From CAYXLI01 sp964464925 (lineage in GTDB: Bacteria; Acidobacteriota; Terriglobia; Bryobacterales; Bryobacteraceae): a stretch of 64,000 nucleotides of DNA. Shown here one piece after another: positions 36,357-45,920 of the stretch. The notes under the pieces were generated by a model, which was not told where the DNA came from, made no database searches, and worked only from the letters and a program-made list of their open reading frames with translations. The position numbers and the translations under genes were made by a program. Positions within the stretch are counted from its first letter, which is position 1; each line of letters starts with the position of its first letter. Location: the NCBI GenBank assembly GCA_964464925.1, contig CAYXLI010000004.1, forward strand, positions 1-64,000. Direction: 5' to 3'.

Positions 36357-37283
36357 ATGAGACCAGTGATCCAAATACTATACGAGCACCCGGAATGGTT
36401 CAACTTATTGTTTGCCGAACTGGACCGCCGCGGCCTTCCCTATGAGCGGCTTCACGCCGAGCGGTTACTCATCGACCCGGAAAATCGTGAGTTCCCGGAC
36501 CTCGTAGTGAACCGCATGAGCCCGTCCGCATACAATCGCGGGCATGCCAATGCGATCTTCACCACGCGCGATTACCTTTTGCACTTGGATCATCACGACG
36601 TGCCGGTGGTCAACGGCATCGAAGCCTATTCGGTGGAGATCTCGAAATCCCGCCAGCTCGACCTGTTTCGCTCTGCTGGCGTTTGCTACCCTCGCGCTCG
36701 CGTGATTAATCATGCCTCGCGCGTTCTTGATGCAGCCGAAGGACTCCAGTTCCCCGTGGTTGTTAAGCCTAATATTGGGGGTAGCGGAGCGGGAATCACG
36801 CGTTTCGATACGGCCGATCAACTCGCATCGGCGACCTTGAACCTCGGCATTGATTCAACGGCCCTGGTACAGGAATTTCTGCCCGCACGCGGCGGCTACA
36901 TCACGCGCGTCGAAATCCTCGACGGCAACTTCCTCTATGCCATCCGGATTTTCCCGGATTTCACCAGCTTCAATCTCTGCCCTGCCGACATCTGTCAAAT
37001 GAATGCGTGTCCAGCGCCCGGCCCGGAGAAGAAGAAACTTCGCATCGAACGGGCCGATGCCTCCGATGATGCGATAGACGGCGCACTCGCCTTGGCGAGA
37101 GCCGCCGGCCTGGACGTGGGCGGCATCGAATTTCTGGTCAATGACCGCGACGGCTCCATCTGCTACTACGACATCAATGCGCTGTCGAACTTCGTCACGG
37201 ACGCGGTCACCTTGGTCGGCTTCGACCCGACTGCCCGCTTCGTGGATTACCTGGAAGAACGCGTAGCCGAGTACGCCCACTGA
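36357..37283 (+). CDS. RimK-like ATP-grasp enzyme
   Basis: A protein of 308 residues, start at ATG 36357 (MRPVIQILYEHPEW). The ATP-grasp fold is clear: SKSRQLDLFRSAGVCYPRARV, the P-loop-like FPVVVKPNIGGSGAGITRF, ALVQEFLPARGGYITRVEIL, and metal ligands in GGIEFLVNDRDGSICYYDINALSNF. The nearest families are RimK and alpha-aminoadipate or tetrahydromethanopterin glutamate ligases, which join an amino acid to a carboxylate. The substrate is unknown. Its 3' end overlaps the convergent M1 peptidase gene by 37 bases. Confidence 0.88.
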   Translation: MRPVIQILYEHPEWFNLLFAELDRRGLPYERLHAERLLIDPENREFPDLVVNRMSPSAYNRGHANAIFTTRDYLLHLDHHDVPVVNGIEAYSVEISKSRQLDLFRSAGVCYPRARVINHASRVLDAAEGLQFPVVVKPNIGGSGAGITRFDTADQLASATLNLGIDSTALVQEFLPARGGYITRVEILDGNFLYAIRIFPDFTSFNLCPADICQMNACPAPGPEKKKLRIERADASDDAIDGALALARAAGLDVGGIEFLVNDRDGSICYYDINALSNFVTDAVTLVGFDPTARFVDYLEERVAEYAH

Positions 37284-38536
37284 TCGAAGAGGTCAGTGAG
37301 CGGTTTGCCGTAGGCGTCTTCCATCGCCTTCTGGAATTGCTTTGTCTCCACGCTATGGCCGAAGTTCGCCTGCGTGTAGCTCTTTAGACCTTTCCAGAAC
37401 GTCTCGTCGCCGAGACGTTGGCGGAGCACGTGCAGGAAGTAGGCACCTTTAACATACGGAATGGGACCGCCTGCTTCGGCCGGCTCTTTCCAATCCCGGA
37501 AGACCAGTGGGCGGTCTTTTCCTTCCGCCACCAATTGCCGCTGCCGCGCAATAGAGCGCTCAATCTGTGCGCTGTAGGCGGCCTTTCCGTCGTGCGCCTC
37601 CAGGAACGCATCGGCCAGAAATGACGCGATTCCTTCGTTCAACCAGAAGTCGGACCAATCCCGGCAAGTAAGGCCGATGCCCCACCACTGGTGCGCGAGT
37701 TCATGGGCAATCAGCCAGAGGTCGCCGCCAAACTCATGCGGAAGCATGGTAAAGGAACCCGCCTCCTGTTCCGCCCCGCCGGCCACCAGCACTTGCGAAT
37801 ACGTGCGCCCGCCATACGGCACGCCTGCCTTATCCTCCAGGAACCTCATCGCGGATCCTGTTCCGTCGAACAGCTTCTCCAGTTGCCGCGGGTTGTGCTT
37901 ACCGCTGAAGTACCGCAGTCCCACGGATCCCGTTTTTGCGTCGGCTTCCTGGAACTGCCCGGCCGCAAAGCCGAACACAAAAGTCGGGATCGGTGTTTTC
38001 TCTTCCCACACGGAGTTCTTCACGCCATTCGCGGCGGTCTCGGAAACGCGCTCTCCGCTGGCCACCACCGTGAAGGCGGCGGGCACGGAGAGGTCAAGTC
38101 GAAACGTAGCGCGGTTATCCGGACGGTCATTGCACACCAACCAGTGGCTGGTAGCAAAAGCTGTGTATACATGGTCAGAAAAGAACCGCATCCCGCGAGA
38201 TGGCTTGCCGTGATAACGAATCGCAATCGTCCTACTCTGTTGAACAACGGCCGGTTTGTTCAGCACGATGGCAAGCACATCTCCGTCGGGGTCGAATTCC
38301 AGCGCCTCGCCCCCTTCGGTCACGCTCTCTATTTCAAGACCGCTGGCATCGAACGTCACGGTTCCGAGCCTGGGTGCGGTGCTATGGAAACGGATATTGA
38401 CCGTGCCCTCGACGGTGCCTCCGCTCAGGTTAGGACGCAACGTCACGTCGTAGTGCTCCACTTCATATGGACGCTGGCCGGGGTATCCGGCCCATCCCAG
38501 GCATCCACCGGCGAGCAAGAAAATGAGAGCGCGCAT
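37247..38536 (-). CDS. M1-family zinc metallopeptidase, exported
   Basis: Starts at ATG 38536, giving 429 residues with a signal peptide (about 1-16). The N-terminal beta domain (about 20-195) is followed by the catalytic domain with HELAHQWWG and WLNEGIASF, giving the two His and Glu zinc ligands. The substrate-binding GxMEN motif appears as GGAEQEAGS, a variant. The C-terminal helical domain of large aminopeptidases is absent, so it is a short two-domain form common in soil bacteria. The gene is divergent from the CHASE kinase. Confidence 0.92.
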   Translation of the reverse strand: MRALIFLLAGGCLGWAGYPGQRPYEVEHYDVTLRPNLSGGTVEGTVNIRFHSTAPRLGTVTFDASGLEIESVTEGGEALEFDPDGDVLAIVLNKPAVVQQSRTIAIRYHGKPSRGMRFFSDHVYTAFATSHWLVCNDRPDNRATFRLDLSVPAAFTVVASGERVSETAANGVKNSVWEEKTPIPTFVFGFAAGQFQEADAKTGSVGLRYFSGKHNPRQLEKLFDGTGSAMRFLEDKAGVPYGGRTYSQVLVAGGAEQEAGSFTMLPHEFGGDLWLIAHELAHQWWGIGLTCRDWSDFWLNEGIASFLADAFLEAHDGKAAYSAQIERSIARQRQLVAEGKDRPLVFRDWKEPAEAGGPIPYVKGAYFLHVLRQRLGDETFWKGLKSYTQANFGHSVETKQFQKAMEDAYGKPLTDLFDQWAYSATRSSR

Positions 38537-38599
38537 TCTTATTAGTGTATGCAGAGATGCAAGCACATCTCTCGCTGGCCTATAGTGGATATCACAGCA

Positions 38600-40468
38600 A
38601 TGTTCAGACGCGGCTCATTCCGGCCGTATCTGCCAGGAGTCCTCATTTTGCTGAGCGGCGTTGTTCTCAGCTTTGCAGGATTCTTCGGCGCAAAGCGCTC
38701 CGAAGACGCGGCGCTTCGCTCGGAGTTTGCCCTGGCATCCGAGGCGCGCCTCTCCGCACTCCGGCGGGAACTCGAGGCGAATCTCGCGGCGCTGAGTTCC
38801 ATCCGTGGTTTCGCTGAGGTCACTCCGCGTCAGGCGGAATCATTCAACACCTTCGTGCAACATACGCTTGAAGGTTATTCCTCCATACGAGCGGTCGAGT
38901 GGGCGCCAAAGATTCTCCGTTCGGAGCGTGCCTCCTTTGAGAACAATCTTGGCCGCCCGATTCGGCATGGCCGCCCACCCAGTCCTCTTTTTCCCGCACC
39001 TTCCTCCGATCAGTACTTCCCGATACGTTTCCTATATCCCCTCACGGCAGAGAACTCCGTCGTTCTTGGCTATGACATCGGAGGAAATGCTGCATTTGCC
39101 GCGGATATTCTTCGCGCGCGAAAAACGGGCAAGGCGACTGTCGGGCGGCGTCTGCGCATGGCTGAACAGACTGCGGACGGACATGGAATTCCAGTGCTGC
39201 TGCCGGTGTTTGCGGGAGGCATGGATGGGCAGTCGGAGGCCTTTTCGGGATTCATCCTGGGGATTATGCAACTTGCTGATGTCGTCGAGAACGGATTGCG
39301 GTACGTGGATCCGCGCGGCATCCATATCGGCCTGGTGGATGAGGACGCTCCTAAGGGGTCGCGCTTGCTCTACTTCCATACTTCACGCCTGAGCCCGAAT
39401 TCGAAGCGTCCCGCTAACGAAAATGACTTGCTGAATAGCGCGACGCTCAGGTACACATCCCAGGTCACTCTCGGCGGCCGCACGTGGCTATTCGTCTGCG
39501 TACCGAGCGAACAATTCCTCACGCGAACATTGACTTGGAAACCTTGGGGCATTCTGGCCGGCGGATTCTTCGTTACCCTCGCGCTGACGGCCTATTTTCT
39601 CCTCGGCCGGGTGCACATGTTTCGCATTGAATCGCTGGTCGAAGAGCTGAAGCAAACCAACGAGAAGATGAATCTCGAAATCGCCGAGCGGAAGGCCATG
39701 GAGCGAAATCTTGCCACGGCACGTGATCAGGCGCTTGAATCCTCACGGCTGAAATCGCAGTTTCTGGCAAATATGAGCCATGAGATCCGCACCCCGATGA
39801 ACGGCGTCATCGGCATGACCGACCTGCTACTCGACACTTCTCTCGACATTGACCAGCGGGAAATGGCACATACCGTCCAGACTTCAGCGGAGGCGCTGCT
39901 GCAGATCATTGACGACATCCTCGATCTTTCCAGGATTGAAGCGGGAAAGATGTCCCTCGAGAATATTCAGTTTCAGCCGCGAAAGACTATCGATGACGTA
40001 ATGCGGCTTCTCTCCGTTCGCGCCAACAGCAAGGGGTTGCACATCGGATGCATGATCGAGCCTGATGTCCCCGAGACTGTCGTCGGCGATCCGGTCCGCG
40101 TCGCACAGGTGCTGACGAACCTCGTGGGCAACGCGATTAAATTTACAGAAGACGGGCTGATCACGGTAGCCCTGCGCGCCGACCTGGACATCACCGGCCT
40201 GTTCCTTCGATTCGAGGTGAAGGACACTGGTATCGGCATAGCGGATGATCAGAAACTAACCCTTTTCCAGCCTTTTTCGCAAGGCGATGGCTCCATGAAG
40301 CGCCGCTTCGGTGGAACCGGGCTTGGCCTCGCCATCTGCAAGGACCTGGTGCAGCGCATGGGCGGCGAGATTCACGTGTCCAGCTCCCGCGGGGCGGGGT
40401 CGACATTCTGGTTCACCGTTCTGGTAGAGCGCGCCGCCGTTGCGGCTTCCCCGAAAACGGATGCCTGA
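38600..40468 (+). CDS. CHASE-domain sensor histidine kinase
   Basis: Start ATG 38600 (MFRRGSFRPYLPG) gives 622 residues; an ATG at 38549 in frame is possible but leaves only 12 bases to the divergent gene. A first membrane helix (about 10-30) is followed by an extracellular CHASE domain (about 65-260; GYSSIRAVEWAP, YPLTAENSVVLGYDIG), a second helix (about 310-330), a coiled linker, HisKA with the phospho-His in FLANMSHEIRTPMNGVIGM, and an HATPase domain (NLVGNAIKFT, DTGIGIADD, GGTGLGLAICKDL). No receiver or output domain follows and no response regulator is adjacent, so the partner is elsewhere. Confidence 0.93.
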   Translation: MFRRGSFRPYLPGVLILLSGVVLSFAGFFGAKRSEDAALRSEFALASEARLSALRRELEANLAALSSIRGFAEVTPRQAESFNTFVQHTLEGYSSIRAVEWAPKILRSERASFENNLGRPIRHGRPPSPLFPAPSSDQYFPIRFLYPLTAENSVVLGYDIGGNAAFAADILRARKTGKATVGRRLRMAEQTADGHGIPVLLPVFAGGMDGQSEAFSGFILGIMQLADVVENGLRYVDPRGIHIGLVDEDAPKGSRLLYFHTSRLSPNSKRPANENDLLNSATLRYTSQVTLGGRTWLFVCVPSEQFLTRTLTWKPWGILAGGFFVTLALTAYFLLGRVHMFRIESLVEELKQTNEKMNLEIAERKAMERNLATARDQALESSRLKSQFLANMSHEIRTPMNGVIGMTDLLLDTSLDIDQREMAHTVQTSAEALLQIIDDILDLSRIEAGKMSLENIQFQPRKTIDDVMRLLSVRANSKGLHIGCMIEPDVPETVVGDPVRVAQVLTNLVGNAIKFTEDGLITVALRADLDITGLFLRFEVKDTGIGIADDQKLTLFQPFSQGDGSMKRRFGGTGLGLAICKDLVQRMGGEIHVSSSRGAGSTFWFTVLVERAAVAASPKTDA

Positions 40469-40472
40469 ACCC

Positions 40473-42557
40473 TCAGCGAATCGCTACATTCGCACGAGGG
40501 AATGCGAACTTCCGCCCGATCTCATCCACAACGTTGATCTGGCACGTATACTGGCCCGGAACCAGCTTTGCCAACGGAATCTGCACCTGCATGGCAAGCG
40601 TGTTTCTGCGCTCCTTCTTGAACTCGGACAGCCGCACCTCAGGCGATTCGAAGGCTTTCTTATCGCCCATAAAGAAGCTCACGTTGGCCGCCACACTCGC
40701 GCGGCTGGTTGTCTGGTCGAGAGAAGGATCGTATATTTCCATATAGACAAGCAGATTCTGATCACGCCGGAAAACGCGCGTGACACTCGGCACCAGCCTC
40801 TGGCCGTTATCCACCAGAGGGTCGATGGCCAGCAGCTTCTTCTTCGTGCCCGCGTTGCCGACCGCCGCCGTCAACGCTTCGCGTTGCGTGCTCCAAACAA
40901 CCGAACTCACATGCAGCGGGCCCTGGCTATTCGGATCGGGCACCGTGAACTTGCTTTCGTAAGTTCCCATTTTGCCCGATTCGTTCTCTCGCGCCAGGAA
41001 CTTCACCCTGTACTCGCCGGCAGGCAGTGTGAAGCCCGTGTTGTACTGAAAGCTCTTCTTGCCGGCCGAAGCTGCATCCGCTTCTGTCAGCTTGATCTGA
41101 ATTCCATCGCGCAGGCTCCCCGCAACCTTGCCTGCCTTGTCTCGAATCTGGCCGATGAAATCGAACTCGGTCACCTGATTCGATCCCTTCTTGCGCAACG
41201 TGATCTGCGCCGCCGGAATCTTCACCGACACCGGTACGAAGTACGTGTCTTTGTTGATTCGGAACGAATCCACCTCCATCGCCATGCGCAGGTCCGTCAC
41301 GGGATCGCCCAATGCCAGAGCTTCCGCGAGTTGCTGCTCCTTATCCGCCTCCGTGAACTGCTTGAACTGCTTCTGCGCGAAATATCCCGAACGGTAATTC
41401 AAGCTCGCCTTCAGACCTTCACGCAGCACGGCTACCTTCAGTTTTCGAAACTTCCCATCGGCGTTCGGATTCGAGCTGTAGTAGCCGAGAATGTAATAGC
41501 TGTGCACATCCTCCTTCGCCTGCTGAATCCCGAGTGAAAGGTCGTTGTTATCCAAAAATGCCTTTCCGCCCGTGTCCGCCGCGAGCGTGTACAGCGTTTC
41601 CTGCTGGTTGAAATTCTGTTCCCGCTGATTTCTCTGCGCCTGCCCGGAGAAGATGCCCGAGCCGCGCTGCGATCCGACACTCGCATCTCCCGCGGGTGCA
41701 CTCGCCACCAGGCCGCGCGCATCGATCGGATAGAAGGCAACATTGGCACGCACGGCTTCATTCACAGTAGACCGAAGCTGCGCCTGGTTGTCCGTACCGT
41801 TCTGCGTCAGCCCACTGGAGAAATAGATGAGCGCCTTCTTCTCAGGCAGTGTAGCCAGCATTTTGCAAGCCTGCTCGAGAGCTCCCAATTTCCGGTCCGT
41901 ATTGAAAATGTTGAACTCGGATTCATCGCCGATGAAAGCGGCACCCGTGTCCACACCGTTCTCGGTATCGCCCGTATCGCCATCGGCCGCCAGATCCGCC
42001 GCGTCGCCGATCGGCAAACCCTTGATGACCGAGATCAGCGTCTCGCGATCGCTGGTGAAATCCTGCTCCACACGCAATTTGTTGGAGTTCGTCAGTACCG
42101 CTACTAAATCGGACGCGCCCATCTTCTTGCCGATGTAGTCGAGCGCCGATTTCTGCGCACGCAACTGTTCAGGCACCTGCATGCTCGACAGATCGAAAAA
42201 CATAGCAAGGAGACGCCGGTCCTGGTAGCGCACCTTGTTCACGGCCGTTGCGCCCACGGGTGTAGCCACCTTCTGCCGCTCCGCAGGCTTCACATCGGCG
42301 ATATTCAATTGCAGCGGCGCTGCCGGCTCGTCCTTCAGCGACTCATATTCGAACACGGCAAGCTGCTGCGCCTTCCCGTCTTCGAGCACCTGGAAGTCCT
42401 CGCGCTTCAGATTGTCGATCGGTTTCCCATTCTTGTCGCGAACCTCTACGTTCACAATCACGAGGTTTGACGACGAGGAGAACGTAACCGTCTTTTCCTG
42501 GTCCTGTGCAGGCAGCAGCAGACCCGCGCAAATGAAGACTGCAATAATACGTCGCAT
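40473..42557 (-). CDS. Acidobacterial VWFA-related secreted protein (TIGR03436-like)
   Basis: A protein of 694 residues with a signal peptide (about 1-17). The N-terminal beta domain (about 25-75; NLVIVNVEVRDKNGKPIDNL, FQVLEDGKAQQL) followed by a von Willebrand A domain (about 110-345; MFFDLSSMQVPEQLRAQKSALDYIG) is the pattern of the acidobacterial VWFA group. The metal-binding site starts FDLSS instead of DxSxS, a common variant of the group. The last 250 residues are beta-rich. It starts directly after the TonB receptor stop, with no intergenic base, so both are one operon. Confidence 0.9.
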   Translation of the reverse strand: MRRIIAVFICAGLLLPAQDQEKTVTFSSSSNLVIVNVEVRDKNGKPIDNLKREDFQVLEDGKAQQLAVFEYESLKDEPAAPLQLNIADVKPAERQKVATPVGATAVNKVRYQDRRLLAMFFDLSSMQVPEQLRAQKSALDYIGKKMGASDLVAVLTNSNKLRVEQDFTSDRETLISVIKGLPIGDAADLAADGDTGDTENGVDTGAAFIGDESEFNIFNTDRKLGALEQACKMLATLPEKKALIYFSSGLTQNGTDNQAQLRSTVNEAVRANVAFYPIDARGLVASAPAGDASVGSQRGSGIFSGQAQRNQREQNFNQQETLYTLAADTGGKAFLDNNDLSLGIQQAKEDVHSYYILGYYSSNPNADGKFRKLKVAVLREGLKASLNYRSGYFAQKQFKQFTEADKEQQLAEALALGDPVTDLRMAMEVDSFRINKDTYFVPVSVKIPAAQITLRKKGSNQVTEFDFIGQIRDKAGKVAGSLRDGIQIKLTEADAASAGKKSFQYNTGFTLPAGEYRVKFLARENESGKMGTYESKFTVPDPNSQGPLHVSSVVWSTQREALTAAVGNAGTKKKLLAIDPLVDNGQRLVPSVTRVFRRDQNLLVYMEIYDPSLDQTTSRASVAANVSFFMGDKKAFESPEVRLSEFKKERRNTLAMQVQIPLAKLVPGQYTCQINVVDEIGRKFAFPRANVAIR

Positions 42558-45500
42558 CTAGAATCGGAACCTCAGGGAAGAGCTGATGGTGCGCATCTGG
42601 CCGGCCGCCGTAACTAGCCCATAGTTCAGTGCGTTCACTACCGTGCCGTAGCTGGTAAAGTTCACGTGATTGGTGAAGTTGGTCGCGTCCACGTGGAACT
42701 CCAGGCGCCGGCGTCCGTCATTCCCTAAGCGGAACGAGCGCCCGACTCCAAGATTCATACTGAACAACCCTGGCCCTGGAATCGTATTTCGTCCTGCGTT
42801 GCCGAACCGGTTCGACGGTGGAATCGTGAACGCCGCCAAATTGAACGGCCCGCTCCCGCCGCCGATACTCAGCCCCGTGGCGTCCGCGCGCCCGCTTCCT
42901 ATCGCGCCTGAGCCGCCCGAGTTGCTCTGGTTGCCAAGTACGCGAGCCGTCAAAGGCGTACCGGAGTTCGCGGTAACTCCTCCATTCAGGGTCCAATCCT
43001 TCAGCAGCCGGTTCCCCTGCGAGGGCGAGCTGAACATGTAGTTCGCCGAAAACGTGTGGCGGCGGTCGAAACTCGAAAGCCCGCGTTCCAGGCTCAAATC
43101 CTTATCATTCTGCGCAACGGTCGCGCCGCCCCCGCCGAACGTCGAGGCGTTGTCGATCGATTTCGCCAGCGTGTACGAAATGCTGCCGGAGAAGCCGTGA
43201 CGGAATCTGCGGGACAACCGCAAAAAGCCCGAGTGCAGAATCGAATTGCCTTCTGCCGATTCGTAGGTGAATCCAACCGCGTTCCCGATCTGCCGGCGCT
43301 CCTCCGCGGTGAGCGGAGAGCCCGGCGTGGCGCGGTTCGGCTGCCGCTCGATATCCAGTCGCGTGCCCTTTGTCGCAAGGTAGCCCGTATCGATCACCAG
43401 GTTCAGCGGTAAGTTGCGCTGTATGGAGAAGTTCCAGGTCTGCGCATAGCCAACCTTGTAATAGCGATCAATCGCGTAGGTGTTCAGAATCGTCTGCGAA
43501 GCAGTCTGCGTGAATGCCGTCGCCGTGTTGAGAGGGCTCGCCAGACTGGTCGTGATGCTGTTGGATGTCGCAAACGGCGGCTGTGACGCGAGGCGTGTCA
43601 CGAACTGGCTATAGATCGATCCGTTGTAGTAGATCCCGTATCCCGCGCGAACGATGACCTGATTCTTGCTCTTAGGCCTCCACGCGATCCCGATTCGTGG
43701 CGCCCAGTTGTTGCGATCCGGCTCGATGAGTCCGCGCGGGAATGCGCCCGTGTATGCGCCGGGCTGATTCGGCGTTGCCACGGAAACACCCGTAAATCCG
43801 GCCTTCACATCCAGATTGGCAATGCGGTCGTATTTCTCATAGAAGGGTGAAGTGTATTCGTATCGTAAGCCGGTATTGACGGTAAAGTTCGGCAACACCT
43901 TCCAATCATCCTGCCCATAGAAGCTGTAAACCGTGCCCCGGAAATAATTGCTGGAACTGCCGTAACGAATAGACGCCGACTGCGGAGCCCCAAGTAGAAA
44001 GTCCGCGAAGTCGAATCCCGTCTGCGGCAGCGGTAGACCGCGCGTATCGAAACCACTGGTCGCCAGGCCGCTATAGGTGAGCGTGCCGCGCCCGTTCTGG
44101 TCCGTCGTCGGGTTCAACTGCATGCGGCGGTATTCACCGCCCATCGTGACCGTGTGCTGTCCGCGAACGATCGTCCAACCGTTATTCAAGGACGACGTCT
44201 GATTGCGCTGTAACGAAGCGCTGGCGTCCGAGAGAGCGCCGAAGTTCGTAAACGAGAGGTTCGGCGGACCATAGTTGATAGGATCCGCGGACGTGCCCAG
44301 AATTCCGAGCGCCGCAGCCACGTTCGCCCCATAGGCGAAGAAGGGAAGCGTCTGGTTGCGATTGCGGCTGAAGTTCCAGCGCACATTCGTCAGCAATCGC
44401 GGGGAGAAATTATGCGTATAGCCCGTCGCCACGCTCCACCCGTTGCCTGTCTGATCGTCGAGAAAGCCAAAAACCTGCGCCGCTTGGCCATCGTTGTGCC
44501 GGAGATTGAAGTTCCCGTCCACGCGATCCTTGCGCGTCAGCGTCTGATTGATCCGCATCTGCACTTCCTGCTGATTGCGCGCGATGGAGGTCACATAACG
44601 ATAGTTCTGCAGGCCAACCTGGTTCGGTGGCGGAATGAATCGCAACAGGCCCGTCGAAACGGAACTCACGCGGGAAGCCGGGATGACGTTCCCTGAGAAT
44701 GGAGCGCTACTCAGCGGATCGTAAATAGTGAACGGTTGGCCGGAAAGCAGCGATTGCGAAAAGTCCCCGGCGCGCTCCAAGGCCGTCGGCACTGTCGCCA
44801 ATTGATCGAAGGGATTCTTGCCCAGCGTACCCGTCACGTTCAGGAAGAAAAACGTACGGTCGCCCTTGAGCAGCTTGGGAATCCGCAGTGCGCCGCCAAC
44901 GTTCACGCCAAAGCGGTTCTGTGCATAGGAAGGCTTGGACTGTTCCGCACCTGTGATCGAGAACGGCTTGGCATCGAGTGCCGAGTTGCGAAATGAATAA
45001 TAAGCCATGCCCCGCAGTTGATTGCGGCCGCGATTCATGCGATTGCCGAAGATCGTGCCGGGAGGGACGCCCTCTCCGCGCATTCCGCGTTGCCGGCCGG
45101 GTCCTCCTGGTCCACCGCCGAAGCCTCCTCCTCGGGGGCCGCCAAAACCACCGCCGCCGGGGCCACCGCCGAAGCCGCCGCGTCCTCCGAAGCCGCCGCC
45201 CGGTCCACCTGTCTGCGCACCTTCCTGATTTCCGCCGAAGATCGACGGGTTACCGCCCGGTCCTCCGGGGCCGCCCATTCCACCCATGGGAGGGCCGAAC
45301 AGAAAGTCCCGGTTGTTGGCTTCCTGCAGTCCCTGGCTGATACTTCCCGTCACCAGGAACGATTCGTTCGCGTCCGAAGTTCCCGCCGGTTCCGCAACCG
45401 GAGGAGTCGCAGCCAGTTCGGCCGCAGCCGCGCTCTGCGCCAGTTCCACGTTCTGGAATCCGCCGTTCGCGCCCTGCCCATTCCGCATGCCGCCGGGTAA

Positions 45501-45812
45501 TTGCCTCTGGGCGGGCCTCTGCCGCACTTCCACCGTCCAGTCCTTCGATCCCCCGCCCTCCGCCACGGTCACTTCACCCTTCGCGGGGCTGAAGCCGAAA
45601 ATTTGGACCTGAATCTGCCACGTTCCCGGATCGATGCTTTGAAACGTATACGTTCCCGATTCGTTGGTGACCGCCGTCAGGGTCTTGCCGTTCAAAGTGG
45701 CGGTCACGGTCGCCCCCGGAATTGGGTGCCCTCCGGAGCGCACTGTGCCTGAATGAGTCGCGGCGGCAGCAACCCAGGGCAGCAGAATGAGATACAGCCA
45801 AGGACGATGCAT
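42558..45812 (-). CDS. TonB-dependent receptor-like protein with Gly/Pro-rich region
   Basis: ATG at 45812 gives 1084 residues with a signal peptide (MHRPWLYLILLPWVAAAA). A carboxypeptidase-regulatory domain (about 18-100) is followed by a linker, then a collagen-like Gly/Pro-rich stretch (about 180-245; GGPGG repeated), then barrel sequence (FFFLNVTGTLGKNPFDQL, ... FTNHVNFTSYGTVVNALNYG) ending in SSLRFRF. A normal plug with the ELPLNGR-type motif is not seen; the Gly-rich segment sits where the plug should begin. It is the first gene of a pair with the VWFA protein. Confidence 0.9.
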   Translation of the reverse strand: MHRPWLYLILLPWVAAAATHSGTVRSGGHPIPGATVTATLNGKTLTAVTNESGTYTFQSIDPGTWQIQVQIFGFSPAKGEVTVAEGGGSKDWTVEVRQRPAQRQLPGGMRNGQGANGGFQNVELAQSAAAAELAATPPVAEPAGTSDANESFLVTGSISQGLQEANNRDFLFGPPMGGMGGPGGPGGNPSIFGGNQEGAQTGGPGGGFGGRGGFGGGPGGGGFGGPRGGGFGGGPGGPGRQRGMRGEGVPPGTIFGNRMNRGRNQLRGMAYYSFRNSALDAKPFSITGAEQSKPSYAQNRFGVNVGGALRIPKLLKGDRTFFFLNVTGTLGKNPFDQLATVPTALERAGDFSQSLLSGQPFTIYDPLSSAPFSGNVIPASRVSSVSTGLLRFIPPPNQVGLQNYRYVTSIARNQQEVQMRINQTLTRKDRVDGNFNLRHNDGQAAQVFGFLDDQTGNGWSVATGYTHNFSPRLLTNVRWNFSRNRNQTLPFFAYGANVAAALGILGTSADPINYGPPNLSFTNFGALSDASASLQRNQTSSLNNGWTIVRGQHTVTMGGEYRRMQLNPTTDQNGRGTLTYSGLATSGFDTRGLPLPQTGFDFADFLLGAPQSASIRYGSSSNYFRGTVYSFYGQDDWKVLPNFTVNTGLRYEYTSPFYEKYDRIANLDVKAGFTGVSVATPNQPGAYTGAFPRGLIEPDRNNWAPRIGIAWRPKSKNQVIVRAGYGIYYNGSIYSQFVTRLASQPPFATSNSITTSLASPLNTATAFTQTASQTILNTYAIDRYYKVGYAQTWNFSIQRNLPLNLVIDTGYLATKGTRLDIERQPNRATPGSPLTAEERRQIGNAVGFTYESAEGNSILHSGFLRLSRRFRHGFSGSISYTLAKSIDNASTFGGGGATVAQNDKDLSLERGLSSFDRRHTFSANYMFSSPSQGNRLLKDWTLNGGVTANSGTPLTARVLGNQSNSGGSGAIGSGRADATGLSIGGGSGPFNLAAFTIPPSNRFGNAGRNTIPGPGLFSMNLGVGRSFRLGNDGRRRLEFHVDATNFTNHVNFTSYGTVVNALNYGLVTAAGQMRTISSSLRFRF

Positions 45813-45920
45813 GAATAAGCTCGTGGCCAAGGAGAAATGACTTGAGCGCTGAATTCAAAGTTACGCCATTGCGGGCTCACCGGCCGCACTTAGGGCGCAA
45901 AGTATTGTTAAATGTGGAAT

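Noticed and set aside
40440..41537. A 365-codon plus-strand frame opposite the VWFA gene
   Set aside because: Arg/His/Leu-rich translation with no domain, antisense to a clear gene and overlapping the end of the CHASE kinase.
45080..45290. Short repeated GC-rich units that resemble a tandem-repeat or CRISPR-like array
   Set aside because: They are in frame and encode the Gly/Pro-rich segment of the TonB receptor; there are no regular spacers. The same holds for 50810-50940 and 53740-53930.
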